Origin: Kaistia soli DSM 19436
GTDB taxonomy: Bacteria > Pseudomonadota > Alphaproteobacteria > Rhizobiales > Kaistiaceae
Reading direction: 5' to 3'
Assembly (NCBI RefSeq): GCF_900129325.1
Contig: NZ_FQUP01000001.1
Span: 1,116,001 to 1,180,000 of the forward strand
Length of the DNA: 64,000 nt
In this document: positions 1-9,861 of the stretch, piece by piece
Layout: the number at the start of each line of letters is the position of its first letter
Position numbering within the stretch: position 1 is the stretch's first letter
The notes under the pieces: model-generated
The model's input: only the letters and a program-made list of their open reading frames with translations
The model's database searches: none
What the model was told of the DNA's origin: nothing
Program-made: the position numbers and the translations under genes

Positions 1-459
1 GATATCTCGATGCCGGGCATGAGCGGCTGGGACCTCGCACGGCGGCTGCGTGAGCTCGGCCATGTCGCACCGATCCTCATGCTCTCGGCCAATGTCGGCG
101 AGACGCAGCCGGCGCCTGTCGAAAACGCCGTGCATGACGGCGCGCTGCCGAAGCCCTTCGAGGTCCGCCAGTTGCTCGACCGGATCCAGACGCTGCTGAA
201 GCTCGACTGGAGCGACGAACTGCCGGCGGCGGTTCGCACCGAGGAACCGGCACCGATGAAAAGTCCGGGCGCCGATCATGTCGAGGAGCTTCTGCGGCTT
301 GGCCGGATCGGCTATGTCCGCGGCATCGAGGCTAAGCTCGATCAGCTCGACAGCGATGCCGACAACCGCGTGTTCGTCGCGGCCATGCGCAGTCATCTGA
401 AGAATTTCGATTTCGACCGCTATCATGCGGTTCTGGAGACGATGGGCGAGGATGGCTGA
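1..459 (+). CDS. C-terminal part of a receiver-domain protein (probably hybrid histidine kinase), 5' end outside window
   Basis: The frame is already open at base 1, so the gene is cut by the window edge. The first visible codons read DISMPGMSG, the segment around the phospho-acceptor Asp of a response-regulator receiver domain. The later LPKPFE supplies the conserved Lys. About 60 residues beyond the receiver end in a helical tail that I do not recognise. The stop codon overlaps the start of the following LuxR-type response regulator, so the two are probably translated together. The upstream part is most simply a histidine kinase or other sensor module, but it is not visible here. Confidence 0.75.
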   Translation, partial: DISMPGMSGWDLARRLRELGHVAPILMLSANVGETQPAPVENAVHDGALPKPFEVRQLLDRIQTLLKLDWSDELPAAVRTEEPAPMKSPGADHVEELLRLGRIGYVRGIEAKLDQLDSDADNRVFVAAMRSHLKNFDFDRYHAVLETMGEDG

Positions 460-1375
460 GATCGCAAAGGCGCGCGACATCGTGCTGGTCGTCGACGATT
501 CGCCGGAGACGCTGAGCTTCCTCACCGACGCGCTGGAGCATTCCGGCGCCACCGTGCTGGTCGCGACCGAAGGCGCGCGCGCGCTCGCGCTCGTCGATCG
601 CATCACGCCCGACATCATCCTGATGGACGCCGTCATGCCCGGCATGGACGGCTTCGAGACCTGCCGGCGCTTGAAGGCCAATGCAGCGCTGTCGCATGTG
701 CCCGTCATCTTCATGACCGGGCTTTCGGAAGCCGAACACATCGTCGAGGGGCTGGAGGCCGGCGGCGTGGACTATGTGACGAAGCCGATCGTGCTCGACG
801 TGCTGCTCGCCCGTATCCGCGTACACCTCGCCAATGCCCGCACGGCGCAGAGCGCGCGGCTCGCGCTCGACACGGCCGGCCGCTACCTCCTTGCCGCCAA
901 CGGCGCCGGCGAAATCCTCTGGTGCACGCCGCAGGCCGTGCGGCTCCTGGAAGCCGCGCTTCCGGCACAGGACGGCGTCATCCTGCTGCCCGAAAGCCTC
1001 AAGGTCTGGCTCAAGATCTCGGCCGGCCAGCGCGGCTCGATCCCGCCGCCGGCCCCGATCGTCGCCGCCGACGGCCAGCCGCTGCAGCTGTCCTATCTCG
1101 GCAATACCGGCGAGGGCGAATTCCTGTTCCGCCTGACGCGCGAGGATTCGGACGGCCAGGAAGCGCTGCTGCGCCGCCAGTTCGCCGTCACGGCGCGCGA
1201 GGCGGAGGTGCTGTTCTGGATCGCGCGCGGCAAGTCCAACCGCGATATCGGCGAGATCCTCGGCCTGTCGCCACGCACCGTGAACAAGCATCTGGAACAG
1301 ATCTACCAGAAGCTCGGCGTCGAAAACCGCGCGTCCGCCGCCGTCATGGCGCTGACGGCGCTCGGGGAGGCGTGA
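452..1375 (+). CDS. Two-component response regulator, receiver plus LuxR-type HTH
   Basis: A 307-residue cytoplasmic transcription regulator. The N-terminal receiver has the acidic pair in VVDDS, the phospho-acceptor Asp59 in ILMDAVMPGMDG, and Lys111 in VTKPI. A roughly 100-residue linker follows. The C-terminus carries a LuxR/FixJ helix-turn-helix (LTAREAEVLFWIARGKSN, then SPRTVNKHLEQIY). I chose the ATG at 452 because it starts at the natural receiver N-terminus and overlaps the preceding stop by 8 bases. An upstream in-frame ATG at 425 would add nine residues of overlapping sequence. It is presumably phosphorylated by the kinase encoded upstream. Target genes are unknown. Confidence 0.88.
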   Translation: MAEIAKARDIVLVVDDSPETLSFLTDALEHSGATVLVATEGARALALVDRITPDIILMDAVMPGMDGFETCRRLKANAALSHVPVIFMTGLSEAEHIVEGLEAGGVDYVTKPIVLDVLLARIRVHLANARTAQSARLALDTAGRYLLAANGAGEILWCTPQAVRLLEAALPAQDGVILLPESLKVWLKISAGQRGSIPPPAPIVAADGQPLQLSYLGNTGEGEFLFRLTREDSDGQEALLRRQFAVTAREAEVLFWIARGKSNRDIGEILGLSPRTVNKHLEQIYQKLGVENRASAAVMALTALGEA

Positions 1376-1377
1376 GG

Positions 1378-1397
1378 GCTGTGACAGCTTTCACAGC
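1378..1397. repeat. Inverted repeat downstream of the response regulator
   Basis: GCTGTGA and TCACAGC form a perfect 7-base inverted repeat around a 6-base spacer, three bases after the response-regulator stop. There is no T-run, so it is a weak terminator candidate. It could equally be a regulator-binding site for the alpha-2-macroglobulin gene that begins 140 bases downstream. Confidence 0.35.
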
Positions 1398-1536
1398 AGC
1401 GACCGCAGTGCATTAAAAGTCGAATAGTCCCAGAATCTTAGCTGTCTTGCCGGTCTCCCGGGACGCTTTGACCGCGCACGCCCTCCGACGTAGACTGCCG
1501 GCCCTTGAGGGTGGCTGCTGCCACGGGGAGAAGATC

Positions 1537-4500
1537 ATGGCTCGTCTTTTCGGCGCTCTTCAGCGCGTGGTGCTCGGCTTCGTGCTTGGTTCCGGGCTGC
1601 TGGCGATGCCGGCGGCCGAGGCCGCGGATCGCAGCGTGATAACAACCCGCGATGCCGACTATGCCGGGTTCGATACAAAGACGCTCAAGGATGTCGACCA
1701 GAAGGCCTGCGCCAGCGCGTGCATCGCTGACACCACCTGCCAGGCCTTCACGTACAACACCAAGGCGCGCTGGTGTTTCCTCAAGAGCGATTTCGGGCCG
1801 CTCGCCACCGCGACAGGCGCCGTTGCCGGACGCATCGTCACCACAAAGCCCCTCGCCGCCTCGGTCGCGAGTACGCGGACGGATGAACTGGCCTTCCTGG
1901 GCCCGGGCCCGTTCGACGAGGCGAAGGCGCAGCTTGGCGGCCTTGCACGCGCCTATCCCGCCAACGGCTTCGGCTACGACCAGATCGCGGCGACGACCGG
2001 AACGACGGCAGTCAGGAACGACCCGATCGTCGCGACGCGCGCCTATGGCGCGATGCTGGCGATCCTGCCGGACGATGCCGCGGTGTGGCGCGCCTTCGCC
2101 AACGCCTTCCTGCAGCAGAATTCGAACGACAGCGGCGAGCGCCAGCAGGCGACGACCGGCGCGACATCGGCCGCGATCAACGCCTATCTGCGCTCGGATG
2201 GCGCCAGCGACCAGGCGCTTGCCCTCGGCATCCTCGGCAAGGCGCTCGAACGGCGCGAGATGTGGCGGGAGGCAATCAAGACCTATCGCCTCGCCCTCAC
2301 CTTCCGCGAGGACAAGACCGTTCGCGCCGCCTATGACGCGGCCCTGCGCGACCACGGCTTCCGCATCGTCTCGAACAGCGTCGACGCCGACGCCGCCTCG
2401 CCGCGCATGTGTGTCGTCTTCTCCGATCCGCTGCCGGTCGCCGATCCGAAGCTCAACGATTTCATCGTCGTCGAAGGTGGCAGCGGCCTCGCCGTCGAGC
2501 CCGAGGACAACCAGATCTGCGTCGACGGGCTGAAGCATGGCAGCCGCTACACGATCCGCGTCCGCGCCGGCCTGCCATCGGCCGAAGGCGAGACTCTGGC
2601 GCAGACCGCCGAGATTTCCAGCTATGTGCGCGATCGCGACCCCTGGGTCGGCTTCGCCGGCAATGCCTATGTGCTGCCGGCGGGCCAGGGCGCCTCGATC
2701 CCGATCGATTCGGTCAATACCAGCCGCATCGCCGCGACCGTCTACCGGATCGGCGACCGTTCGATCGCGGTCGCGGTGCGCGACGGCACGTTCCTGCGCC
2801 AGCTCGACACCTATTCGGCCGAACAGATCGCCAGCCAGTCTGGACAGGAGATCTGGAAGGGCGAAATCGAAACCGGCTCGAGGCTGAACGAGACCGTCAC
2901 GACGGCGATTCCTATCGGCGACGCTCTGAAGACCGTCGAGCCGGGCGTCTATGTCATCACCGCGCGGGCCAAGCTCAACGAAACCGATTATTACGGCGAC
3001 CTCGCGACACAATGGTTCATCGTCTCCGATCTCGGCCTGTCGGCGCTTTCGGGCAATGACGGCATCCACGCCATCGTCCGCTCGCTGAACACCGCCGAGG
3101 CGCTGGCCGGCGTCAATGTGAAGCTCGTCGCCACCAATGACGAGGTGCTGGGCGAGGCGAAAACCAATGCCGACGGCTATGTGCGCTTCGAGCCGGGCCT
3201 TGCGCGCGGTCAGGGCGGCATGGCGCCGCAACTCATCGTCGCCGAAACAGGCGCCGGCGACTACGCCTTCCTCGATCTGAAGAAGACCGCCTTCGACTTG
3301 ACCGACCGCGGCGTCGACGGCCGCCCCGCCCCGGGCAAGCTCGACACGTTCATGACGACGGAGCGCGGCATCTATCGCCCCGGCGAGACCGTGCACCTGA
3401 CCGCGCTGCTGCGCGACGCCGAGGCACGTGCCGTCACCGGGCTTCCGTTGACACTGGTCGTCGACCGGCCTGATGGCGTCGAATTCCTGCGCACGAAGCT
3501 CGGCGATGCCGGGCTCGGCGGCTACAGCGCCGACGTCACCATGCCCGACGGCGCACAGCGCGGCGCCTGGCGCTTCCAGCTCTATGCCGATCCCGATGGC
3601 GCGGCGCTCGCTGATATCTCGGCGCTCGTCGATGATTTCGAGCCCGAGCGGATCGCCTTCGAACTCTCGACCTCGGCGACACGCCTGACATCGGGCGACA
3701 CCTTCCCGATCGACCTCACCGCTAAATATCTCTATGGCGCCAAGGCCACGGGCCTCGGTGTCGACGGCGACTTCATCGCGACGCCGACCTCGAGCGCCGC
3801 AGAATATCCCGGCTACAGCTTCGGTCTCTCCGACGACCCGGTCGAGGCGGTCCGCGATTCGCTCGGCGCCACGGCCGTCACCGACGACGAGGGCAATGCC
3901 TCGCTGGAAGCGACCGTGCCGGAATTGCCGGCGACGACCAAGCTCTTCGACGCCGAGATCGTCGTGCGCGTCACCGACACCAATGGCCGCGCCGTCGAGC
4001 GGCGGCTGAAGCTGCCGGCCAGCGCCGGTGGTCCGCATATCGGCATCAAGCCGGGCTTCGACGGCGACAGCGTGCCGGAAGGCGCTTCGGCTGCGTTCGA
4101 GCTCATCGCCATCGGCGCGGACGGCGCGCGAATCGCAGCGCCCGGCGCCACATGGTCGATCGAGAAGCTGGAAACCAACTACCAGTGGTATCGCCGCGAC
4201 GGCGCCTGGAAATATGAGCCGATCACGACGTCGAGCCGCGTCGCGAACGGCACGGCCGACATTCCGGCCGAAGGATCGGTGCCGGTCGAGGCCAAGGTCA
4301 ATTGGGGCCATTACCGGCTGACCGTCAGCCTACAAGGCAAGAACGAGACGTCCTCCAGCGTCGATTTCGACGCCGGCTGGTATGTGGACGCCGCCTCGCA
4401 GTCCGAGACGCCCGATATGCTCGCCGTGTCGATGGACAAGGCGCATTACAAGGTCGGCGAGACCGCCAAGCTGCGGCTCGATCCGCGGTTTCCGGGCATC

Positions 4501-7038
4501 GCGCAGATCATGGTCATCGATGACCGCGTCATCGACATGAAGACGGTGAGCGTGCCCGAGGGCGGCACGACGGTCGACCTGCCCGTGACGGCCAATTGGG
4601 GACCGGGCGCCTATGTCACGGCGGCGCTCTACCGGCCGATGGATATCGCCGCGAAGCGCATGCCGACGCGGGCGCTTGGCCTTGCCTGGGTTCCTGTCGA
4701 TCCCGGCGACCGCAAGATCGCCATCACGCTCGACACCGACGACCAGATCCGGCCGCGCGGCCCGCTGACCATTCCGGTCACGCTCGCCAATGTCCCGGCC
4801 GGCACCGAGGCCTATGTCACGGTCGCCGCCGTCGATGTCGGCATCCTCAACCTCACAGGCTTCAAGACGCCGGCGCCGGACGAATGGTATTTCAGCCAGC
4901 GTCGCCTCGGCATGGAGATCCGCGACCTCTATGGACAGCTGATCGACCGCATGCAGGGCGTACCCGGCAAGCTGCGCTCAGGCGGCGATGGTGGCGCTCC
5001 CGGCCTCAAGGCCCCGCCGCCGACCGAGAAGCTGATCGCCTATTATTCGGGCGTGGTGAAGGTTGGCGCCGACGGCAAGACCACGATCACCTTTGACCTG
5101 CCTGACTTCAACGGCACGGTGCGCCTGATGGCGATGGCCTGGACCAAGGACGGCGTCGGCCATGCCGAGAAGGATGTCATCGTCCGCGATCCCATCGTGG
5201 TGATGGCGAGCCTGCCGCGCTTCCTGACGCCGGGGGACCAGAGCCGTATCCTCGTCGAGATCAACAATGTCGAGGGCGCGGCGGGCGACTATCGCCTCGC
5301 CGTCGATGCACCCGGCCTCACCTTGCAGGCCGGCGACAATGATCGCGGTGTGCGCCTCGAAACCGCGGCCAAGGCGACGCTCGCGCTGCCGATCACGGCC
5401 GAGGAGATCGGCGATCACCAGATCACGGTGACGCTGAATGGGCCTGATGGCGTGAGCTATGGGCGAACCTACATGCTGGGCATCCGCCCGGCTGGCCAGC
5501 CGATCTCGCGCCGCTCTCTGATCGCGCTTGCCCCGGGGGCCAAGCTCACCGTCGACGAGGGCGCCTTCGCCGAGTTCAAGCCGGGAACCACCAGCGCCAC
5601 GCTGGCGGTCGGCGGCAACGCCCGGCTCGACGTGCCCGCTATCCTCGCCTCGCTCGATCGCTATCCCTATGGCTGCACCGAGCAGATCACGTCGAAGGCG
5701 ATGCCCCTGCTCTACCTCAACCAAGTGGCGGCGACGATCGGCATCGCGCAGGACAGCGAGATCCGCAAGCGCGTGCAGGCTTCGATCGGCAAGGTGCTCG
5801 ACAACCAGGCGGCCTCGGGCTCCTTCGGCCTGTGGGGTCCGGGCTATGACGATCTCTGGCTCGATGCGTTCGTCACCGACTTCCTGACCCGCGCCAAGGC
5901 GACCGGCTATGACGTGCCGGAGATCGCGTTCAACAACGCGCTCGACAACCTCGCCAATCGCGTCGGCTATGCGCAGGACTTCGAAAAGGGCGGCGAAGCC
6001 GTCGCCTATAGCCTCTATGTCCTCGCGGCCAACGGCAAGGCGGCCGTCGGAGACCTTCGCTACTATGCCGAGACCAAGCTCGGCAATTTCGCGACGCCGC
6101 TCGCCCAGGCGCAGATCGGTGCCGGCCTCGCGCTCTACGGCGACAAGGCCCGGGCCGAGACGGTGTTCAAGGTCGCCGTGGCCAACGTCCAGGCGGGCTA
6201 TGGTGTGCAGCCGGCCTATCGCGATGACTACGGCTCCTATCTCCGCGATCAGGCAGCCGTGCTGACGCTCGTTGCCGAAACCGACGATGCGAGCGCCGAC
6301 CTGCCCGCTCTCGTCGATACGGTCGCCGCGACGCGGGACCAGCGCCGCTTCATCTCCACCCAGGAACAGGGCTGGATGCTGATGGCCGCTGCCTCGCTGA
6401 TGAAGGACGTCAAGAACGCCTCGCTCGATGTCGATGGCAACGCGGCGGAGGCGCCGCTCTATCGCAAGCTGCTCGGTTCCGATGTCGAGGGGCGTCCGCT
6501 CGTCGTCGAGAACACCAGCACGACGCCGCTTGAGGCGGCGCTGACGCTGACCGGCATTCCGATTGACCCGGAACCCGCCGGCGGCGAAGGCTTCACCATC
6601 GAGCGCAGCTATTTCCACACCGACGGCACCGAGGCGGACCCCGCGACGGTGGCTCAGAACGACCGGCTCGTCGTGGTTCTGCATGTGACGGCGAATGAGG
6701 CGCGGTTCGGCCGCCTGATGGTGGTCGATCCGCTTCCGGCCGGCTTCGAGATCGAGAACCCGAACATTTCGGCCTCGGGCGACACCTCAACCTACGAGTG
6801 GCTGTCGGTGGAGCGCAACGTCGCGCATACAGAAGCGCGCACGGACCGCTTCATGGCGGCGCTCAACCGGACCGCCCAGGATCCGGTCGAGTTCTCCGTT
6901 GCCTATGGCGTCCGCGCCGTGTCGCCGGGCAGCTTCGTGCACCCCGCCGCAACGGTCGAGGACATGTACGATCCGGACCGGCAGGCCCATACCGACACCG
7001 GCCGCGTCGAGGTCATCGGCCCGACGGTGACGAAGTAA
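1537..7038 (+). CDS. Bacterial alpha-2-macroglobulin with N-terminal PAN domain (YfhM-like)
   Basis: An 1833-residue secreted protease-trap protein. It starts with a signal peptide of about 29 residues ending AEA. A Cys-rich PAN/apple-like segment (about residues 45-100, CASACIADTTCQAF) follows, then a helical TPR-like stretch and a long series of macroglobulin beta domains. The bait-and-capture core is marked by the thioester motif YGCTEQ (Cys1380, Gln1383), followed by the alpha-helical thioester domain. The ATG at 1537 was preferred over 1447 because GGGGAGAA lies just upstream and the signal peptide begins there. The next gene is PBP1C, the usual partner: family knowledge is that the pair protects periplasm and peptidoglycan when the envelope is breached. 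The PAN module and TPR-like region make it longer than E. coli YfhM (about 1650 residues). Confidence 0.93.
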   Translation: MARLFGALQRVVLGFVLGSGLLAMPAAEAADRSVITTRDADYAGFDTKTLKDVDQKACASACIADTTCQAFTYNTKARWCFLKSDFGPLATATGAVAGRIVTTKPLAASVASTRTDELAFLGPGPFDEAKAQLGGLARAYPANGFGYDQIAATTGTTAVRNDPIVATRAYGAMLAILPDDAAVWRAFANAFLQQNSNDSGERQQATTGATSAAINAYLRSDGASDQALALGILGKALERREMWREAIKTYRLALTFREDKTVRAAYDAALRDHGFRIVSNSVDADAASPRMCVVFSDPLPVADPKLNDFIVVEGGSGLAVEPEDNQICVDGLKHGSRYTIRVRAGLPSAEGETLAQTAEISSYVRDRDPWVGFAGNAYVLPAGQGASIPIDSVNTSRIAATVYRIGDRSIAVAVRDGTFLRQLDTYSAEQIASQSGQEIWKGEIETGSRLNETVTTAIPIGDALKTVEPGVYVITARAKLNETDYYGDLATQWFIVSDLGLSALSGNDGIHAIVRSLNTAEALAGVNVKLVATNDEVLGEAKTNADGYVRFEPGLARGQGGMAPQLIVAETGAGDYAFLDLKKTAFDLTDRGVDGRPAPGKLDTFMTTERGIYRPGETVHLTALLRDAEARAVTGLPLTLVVDRPDGVEFLRTKLGDAGLGGYSADVTMPDGAQRGAWRFQLYADPDGAALADISALVDDFEPERIAFELSTSATRLTSGDTFPIDLTAKYLYGAKATGLGVDGDFIATPTSSAAEYPGYSFGLSDDPVEAVRDSLGATAVTDDEGNASLEATVPELPATTKLFDAEIVVRVTDTNGRAVERRLKLPASAGGPHIGIKPGFDGDSVPEGASAAFELIAIGADGARIAAPGATWSIEKLETNYQWYRRDGAWKYEPITTSSRVANGTADIPAEGSVPVEAKVNWGHYRLTVSLQGKNETSSSVDFDAGWYVDAASQSETPDMLAVSMDKAHYKVGETAKLRLDPRFPGIAQIMVIDDRVIDMKTVSVPEGGTTVDLPVTANWGPGAYVTAALYRPMDIAAKRMPTRALGLAWVPVDPGDRKIAITLDTDDQIRPRGPLTIPVTLANVPAGTEAYVTVAAVDVGILNLTGFKTPAPDEWYFSQRRLGMEIRDLYGQLIDRMQGVPGKLRSGGDGGAPGLKAPPPTEKLIAYYSGVVKVGADGKTTITFDLPDFNGTVRLMAMAWTKDGVGHAEKDVIVRDPIVVMASLPRFLTPGDQSRILVEINNVEGAAGDYRLAVDAPGLTLQAGDNDRGVRLETAAKATLALPITAEEIGDHQITVTLNGPDGVSYGRTYMLGIRPAGQPISRRSLIALAPGAKLTVDEGAFAEFKPGTTSATLAVGGNARLDVPAILASLDRYPYGCTEQITSKAMPLLYLNQVAATIGIAQDSEIRKRVQASIGKVLDNQAASGSFGLWGPGYDDLWLDAFVTDFLTRAKATGYDVPEIAFNNALDNLANRVGYAQDFEKGGEAVAYSLYVLAANGKAAVGDLRYYAETKLGNFATPLAQAQIGAGLALYGDKARAETVFKVAVANVQAGYGVQPAYRDDYGSYLRDQAAVLTLVAETDDASADLPALVDTVAATRDQRRFISTQEQGWMLMAAASLMKDVKNASLDVDGNAAEAPLYRKLLGSDVEGRPLVVENTSTTPLEAALTLTGIPIDPEPAGGEGFTIERSYFHTDGTEADPATVAQNDRLVVVLHVTANEARFGRLMVVDPLPAGFEIENPNISASGDTSTYEWLSVERNVAHTEARTDRFMAALNRTAQDPVEFSVAYGVRAVSPGSFVHPAATVEDMYDPDRQAHTDTGRVEVIGPTVTK

Positions 7039-7047
7039 GGCGGGACC

Positions 7048-9189
7048 ATGGGCACCGGCGATCCCGTCGCCTCATCCTCCTATGGGGGAAGTGGCCGACC
7101 AAGGGCGTGGCGACGGCGGCTGACCCTTGCGGGGCTCGCCGTCGCGACCGTCGGCTATTTCTCCGCGGCCGGCATCGGCGGCGCCCTCCATGACATCCAT
7201 GCCAGTCTCCCGGCCGTCCCAGCGCCGGAAAAGGTCGCGACCTCCGCCGTCGTCGTCGATCGTGCTGGCCAATTGCTGCGGCCCTACACGATCGCCGACG
7301 GGCGCTGGCGGCTTCCGGTAACGCTGGGTGATGTCGATCCGATGTTCATCACCATGCTGGAAGGCTATGAGGACCGCCGTTTCGCCGAACATCGCGGCAT
7401 CGACTGGCGAGCGATCGGGCGCGCCGGCCTGCAGGTGATCCGGCATGGCCATATCGTCTCGGGCGGCTCGACGCTGACCATGCAGGTCGCGCGGCTCATC
7501 GACGGCATGTCGACGCGCGGCGCTTCCGGCAAGCTGCGCCAGATGGTGTTCGCCCGCACGATCGAGAACCGCCTCGACAAGAAGGCGATCCTCTCGCTTT
7601 ATCTCGAACTTGCGCCCTATGGCGGCAATCTCGAAGGCATCAGGGCGGCCACCCTCGCCTATTTCGGCAAGGAGCCGAGGCGGTTGACGGTCGCCGAGGC
7701 GGCGCTGCTGGTCGCCTTGCCGCAAGCGCCCGAGGCCCGGCGACCGGACCGCGACCCGATGGCCGCCAAGGCAGCGCGCGACCGGGTGCTCGACCGGCTG
7801 GTCAGCGCCAGTGTCATCGACGCGGAGACGGCGGCCTCGGCCAAGACCGAACGGATCGCGACCGCCCGGAAAACCTTCCCGATGCTCGCCGCGCATCTCG
7901 GAGACGCCGCCCGCAAGAGTGATCCCGCCAATCCGGTGATCCGCCTGACGCTCGATGCGCGCCTGCAGGCGAAGCTCGAACAACTCGCCGCCGATCGCGC
8001 GGCGAAGGTCGGGGCGAAGGCGTCCGTTGCCATCCTCGTCGCCGATCATGTCACCGGCGATATCCTCGCCTCGGTCGGCTCCGCCGGCTTCATGGATGGC
8101 GATCGCAACGGCTTCGTCGACATGGTCAGCGCCATCCGCTCGCCGGGCTCGACGCTGAAGCCATTGATCTATGGCCTTGCCTTCGAACAGGGCCTCGCCC
8201 ATCCGCAGAGCCTGATCGAGGACCGGCCGAGCGCCTTCGGCGGCTATGCGCCGGTCAATTTCGACGGTTTTTATCGCGGCACCGTGACAGTTCATGATGC
8301 GCTGACGCAGTCGCTGAACATCCCGGCCGTCACGGTGCTCGATGCCGTCGGCCCGGCGCGGCTGGTCGCGCGGCTGAAGCGGGCGGCGGCCAACCCGAAG
8401 CTCCCCGATCTTTCGGCCCCAGGCCTTGCCATCGGCCTCGGCGGCGTCGGTATTTCGCTCGAGGACCTCGTCAGCGTCTATGCCGCTCTCGCCCGCGGCG
8501 GTCGGCCCGTTGCGTTGCATGACGGGTCGGGGCCGCCGGCGAAGATCGAGGAGGGCGCGCCGGTGCTGGAGCCCCTCGCCGCCTGGTATGTGTCCGACAT
8601 CCTCGCCGACGTGCCGCCGCCAACGATCGGTGCACGCGGGCGCATCGCCTACAAGACCGGCACGTCCTATGGCTATCGCGACGCCTGGTCGATTGGCTTC
8701 GATGGCCGCACGGTCATCGGCGTTTGGGTCGGCCGGGCCGATGGCGCGCCCGTGCCCGGGCTTTCAGGCATCGGCACCGCGGCGCCGATCCTGTTCGAGA
8801 GCTTCGACCGCGTCGGCGGCGACCGCGCGCCGCTCCGCCCTGCCCCGGCCGGTGCTCTCATCGCCTCCAATGGCGACCTGCCCGCGCCGCTCCGTCATTT
8901 CCGCACGCCTGACATGGTCGCCGGCAAGGCGCCGGACCGGCCCGAGATCGCGTTTCCGCCGGACGGCGTCCAGGTCGATCTCGGCATCCGCGCCGGCGAT
9001 CCCGGCCCGCTCATCATCAAGATCCGCAACGGCAAGCCGCCCTTCACCTGGTTCGCCAATGGCAACCCGATCGCCCAGACGCCGTTCGCGCGCTCCGAAA
9101 GCTGGGAGCCGGACGGCCCCGGCTTCGTTACCTTGTCGGTTGTCGATTCGGCCGGACGGTCCGATCGGGTCACCGTGTTCGTCGAATAG
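7048..9189 (+). CDS. pbpC: Penicillin-binding protein 1C (peptidoglycan glycosyltransferase/transpeptidase)
   Basis: A 713-residue class A penicillin-binding protein anchored by one N-terminal membrane segment (about residues 24-47). The glycosyltransferase domain shows YEDRRFAEHRGID with catalytic Glu108, and GGSTLTMQVARLI. The transpeptidase domain shows the SxxK motif in SPGSTLKPL, SLNIP for SxN, and KTGTSYG for KTG. The last 90 residues form the beta domain typical of PBP1C. It begins 9 bases after the alpha-2-macroglobulin stop, so the two are almost certainly one operon. Confidence 0.94.
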   Translation: MGTGDPVASSSYGGSGRPRAWRRRLTLAGLAVATVGYFSAAGIGGALHDIHASLPAVPAPEKVATSAVVVDRAGQLLRPYTIADGRWRLPVTLGDVDPMFITMLEGYEDRRFAEHRGIDWRAIGRAGLQVIRHGHIVSGGSTLTMQVARLIDGMSTRGASGKLRQMVFARTIENRLDKKAILSLYLELAPYGGNLEGIRAATLAYFGKEPRRLTVAEAALLVALPQAPEARRPDRDPMAAKAARDRVLDRLVSASVIDAETAASAKTERIATARKTFPMLAAHLGDAARKSDPANPVIRLTLDARLQAKLEQLAADRAAKVGAKASVAILVADHVTGDILASVGSAGFMDGDRNGFVDMVSAIRSPGSTLKPLIYGLAFEQGLAHPQSLIEDRPSAFGGYAPVNFDGFYRGTVTVHDALTQSLNIPAVTVLDAVGPARLVARLKRAAANPKLPDLSAPGLAIGLGGVGISLEDLVSVYAALARGGRPVALHDGSGPPAKIEEGAPVLEPLAAWYVSDILADVPPPTIGARGRIAYKTGTSYGYRDAWSIGFDGRTVIGVWVGRADGAPVPGLSGIGTAAPILFESFDRVGGDRAPLRPAPAGALIASNGDLPAPLRHFRTPDMVAGKAPDRPEIAFPPDGVQVDLGIRAGDPGPLIIKIRNGKPPFTWFANGNPIAQTPFARSESWEPDGPGFVTLSVVDSAGRSDRVTVFVE

Positions 9190-9204
9190 GCACATTCAGC
9201 AATC

Positions 9205-9861
9205 GTGACGATCCTCAAGCGACACTGGCGGCAGCATGTCCGCTTCTATTGGGCTGTCGGCGCCGGCCTCATCGCCTATCTGGTCCTCAGCCAGTTCATG
9301 CAGCGGCTGGCGATGATCGGCGCGGGCGATGTCTTCTTCATCGTCTATCTCGGCGCGATGCTGCGGATGGCGGCGCGGTCGACGATCGCCAAGCTGCGCG
9401 ACCGCGCCCGCAACGAGGACGAAGGCATCGCGCTCATCGTTGGGCTGACGGCGCTCGCGATCGGTTTCTCGTTTTCATCGATGTTCTCGCTGCTCGGCAA
9501 GGACGCCAACCCGACCACGATCCATCTTCTGGTGGCAATCGCCAGCATTCCGCTCGGTTGGGCGGTGCTGCACATGCTGTTCGCCTATCATTATGCGCGG
9601 CTCTACTACACGCCCGCCTCGGCCTCGGACGGCAAGAGCAAGGATGCCGGCGGACTGAACTTCCTGGATACGGAAGAACCCGGCATCATCGAGTTCATCT
9701 ATTTTTCCTTCACCATCGGCGCGACGGCGCAGACCGCGGATGTCGATTTGAAATCGACCGATTTCCGGCGCGTCGTGCTGTTCCACGCCATCGCGTCGTT
9801 CGTCTTCAACACCGTCTTGCTGGCGCTGGCCGTCAATGTAGGGGCGAGCCTGATCCAGTAG
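9205..9861 (+). CDS. DUF1345 family integral membrane protein
   Basis: A 218-residue hydrophobic protein with about five membrane segments. The conserved DUF1345 block EFIYFSFTIGATAQTADV lies near residue 170. Function is unknown for the family. The start is a GTG at 9205, since no ATG fits the N-terminus; the ribosome site is poor. It follows pbpC by 15 bases and may be read from the same transcript. Its 3' end overlaps the convergent MgtC-like gene by 29 bases. Confidence 0.82.
   Translation: MTILKRHWRQHVRFYWAVGAGLIAYLVLSQFMQRLAMIGAGDVFFIVYLGAMLRMAARSTIAKLRDRARNEDEGIALIVGLTALAIGFSFSSMFSLLGKDANPTTIHLLVAIASIPLGWAVLHMLFAYHYARLYYTPASASDGKSKDAGGLNFLDTEEPGIIEFIYFSFTIGATAQTADVDLKSTDFRRVVLFHAIASFVFNTVLLALAVNVGASLIQ

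Noticed and set aside
1438-4311. 957-codon open frame on the minus strand
   Set aside because: It runs antisense to the alpha-2-macroglobulin gene, is rich in Arg/Gly/Asp with no domain, and reflects high GC at third positions of the real gene.
4978-6684. 568-codon minus-strand frame
   Set aside because: Antisense shadow of the thioester half of alpha-2-macroglobulin; low-complexity composition and no start signal.
7072-8520. 482-codon minus-strand frame
   Set aside because: Shadow of pbpC, whose own frame has all catalytic motifs.
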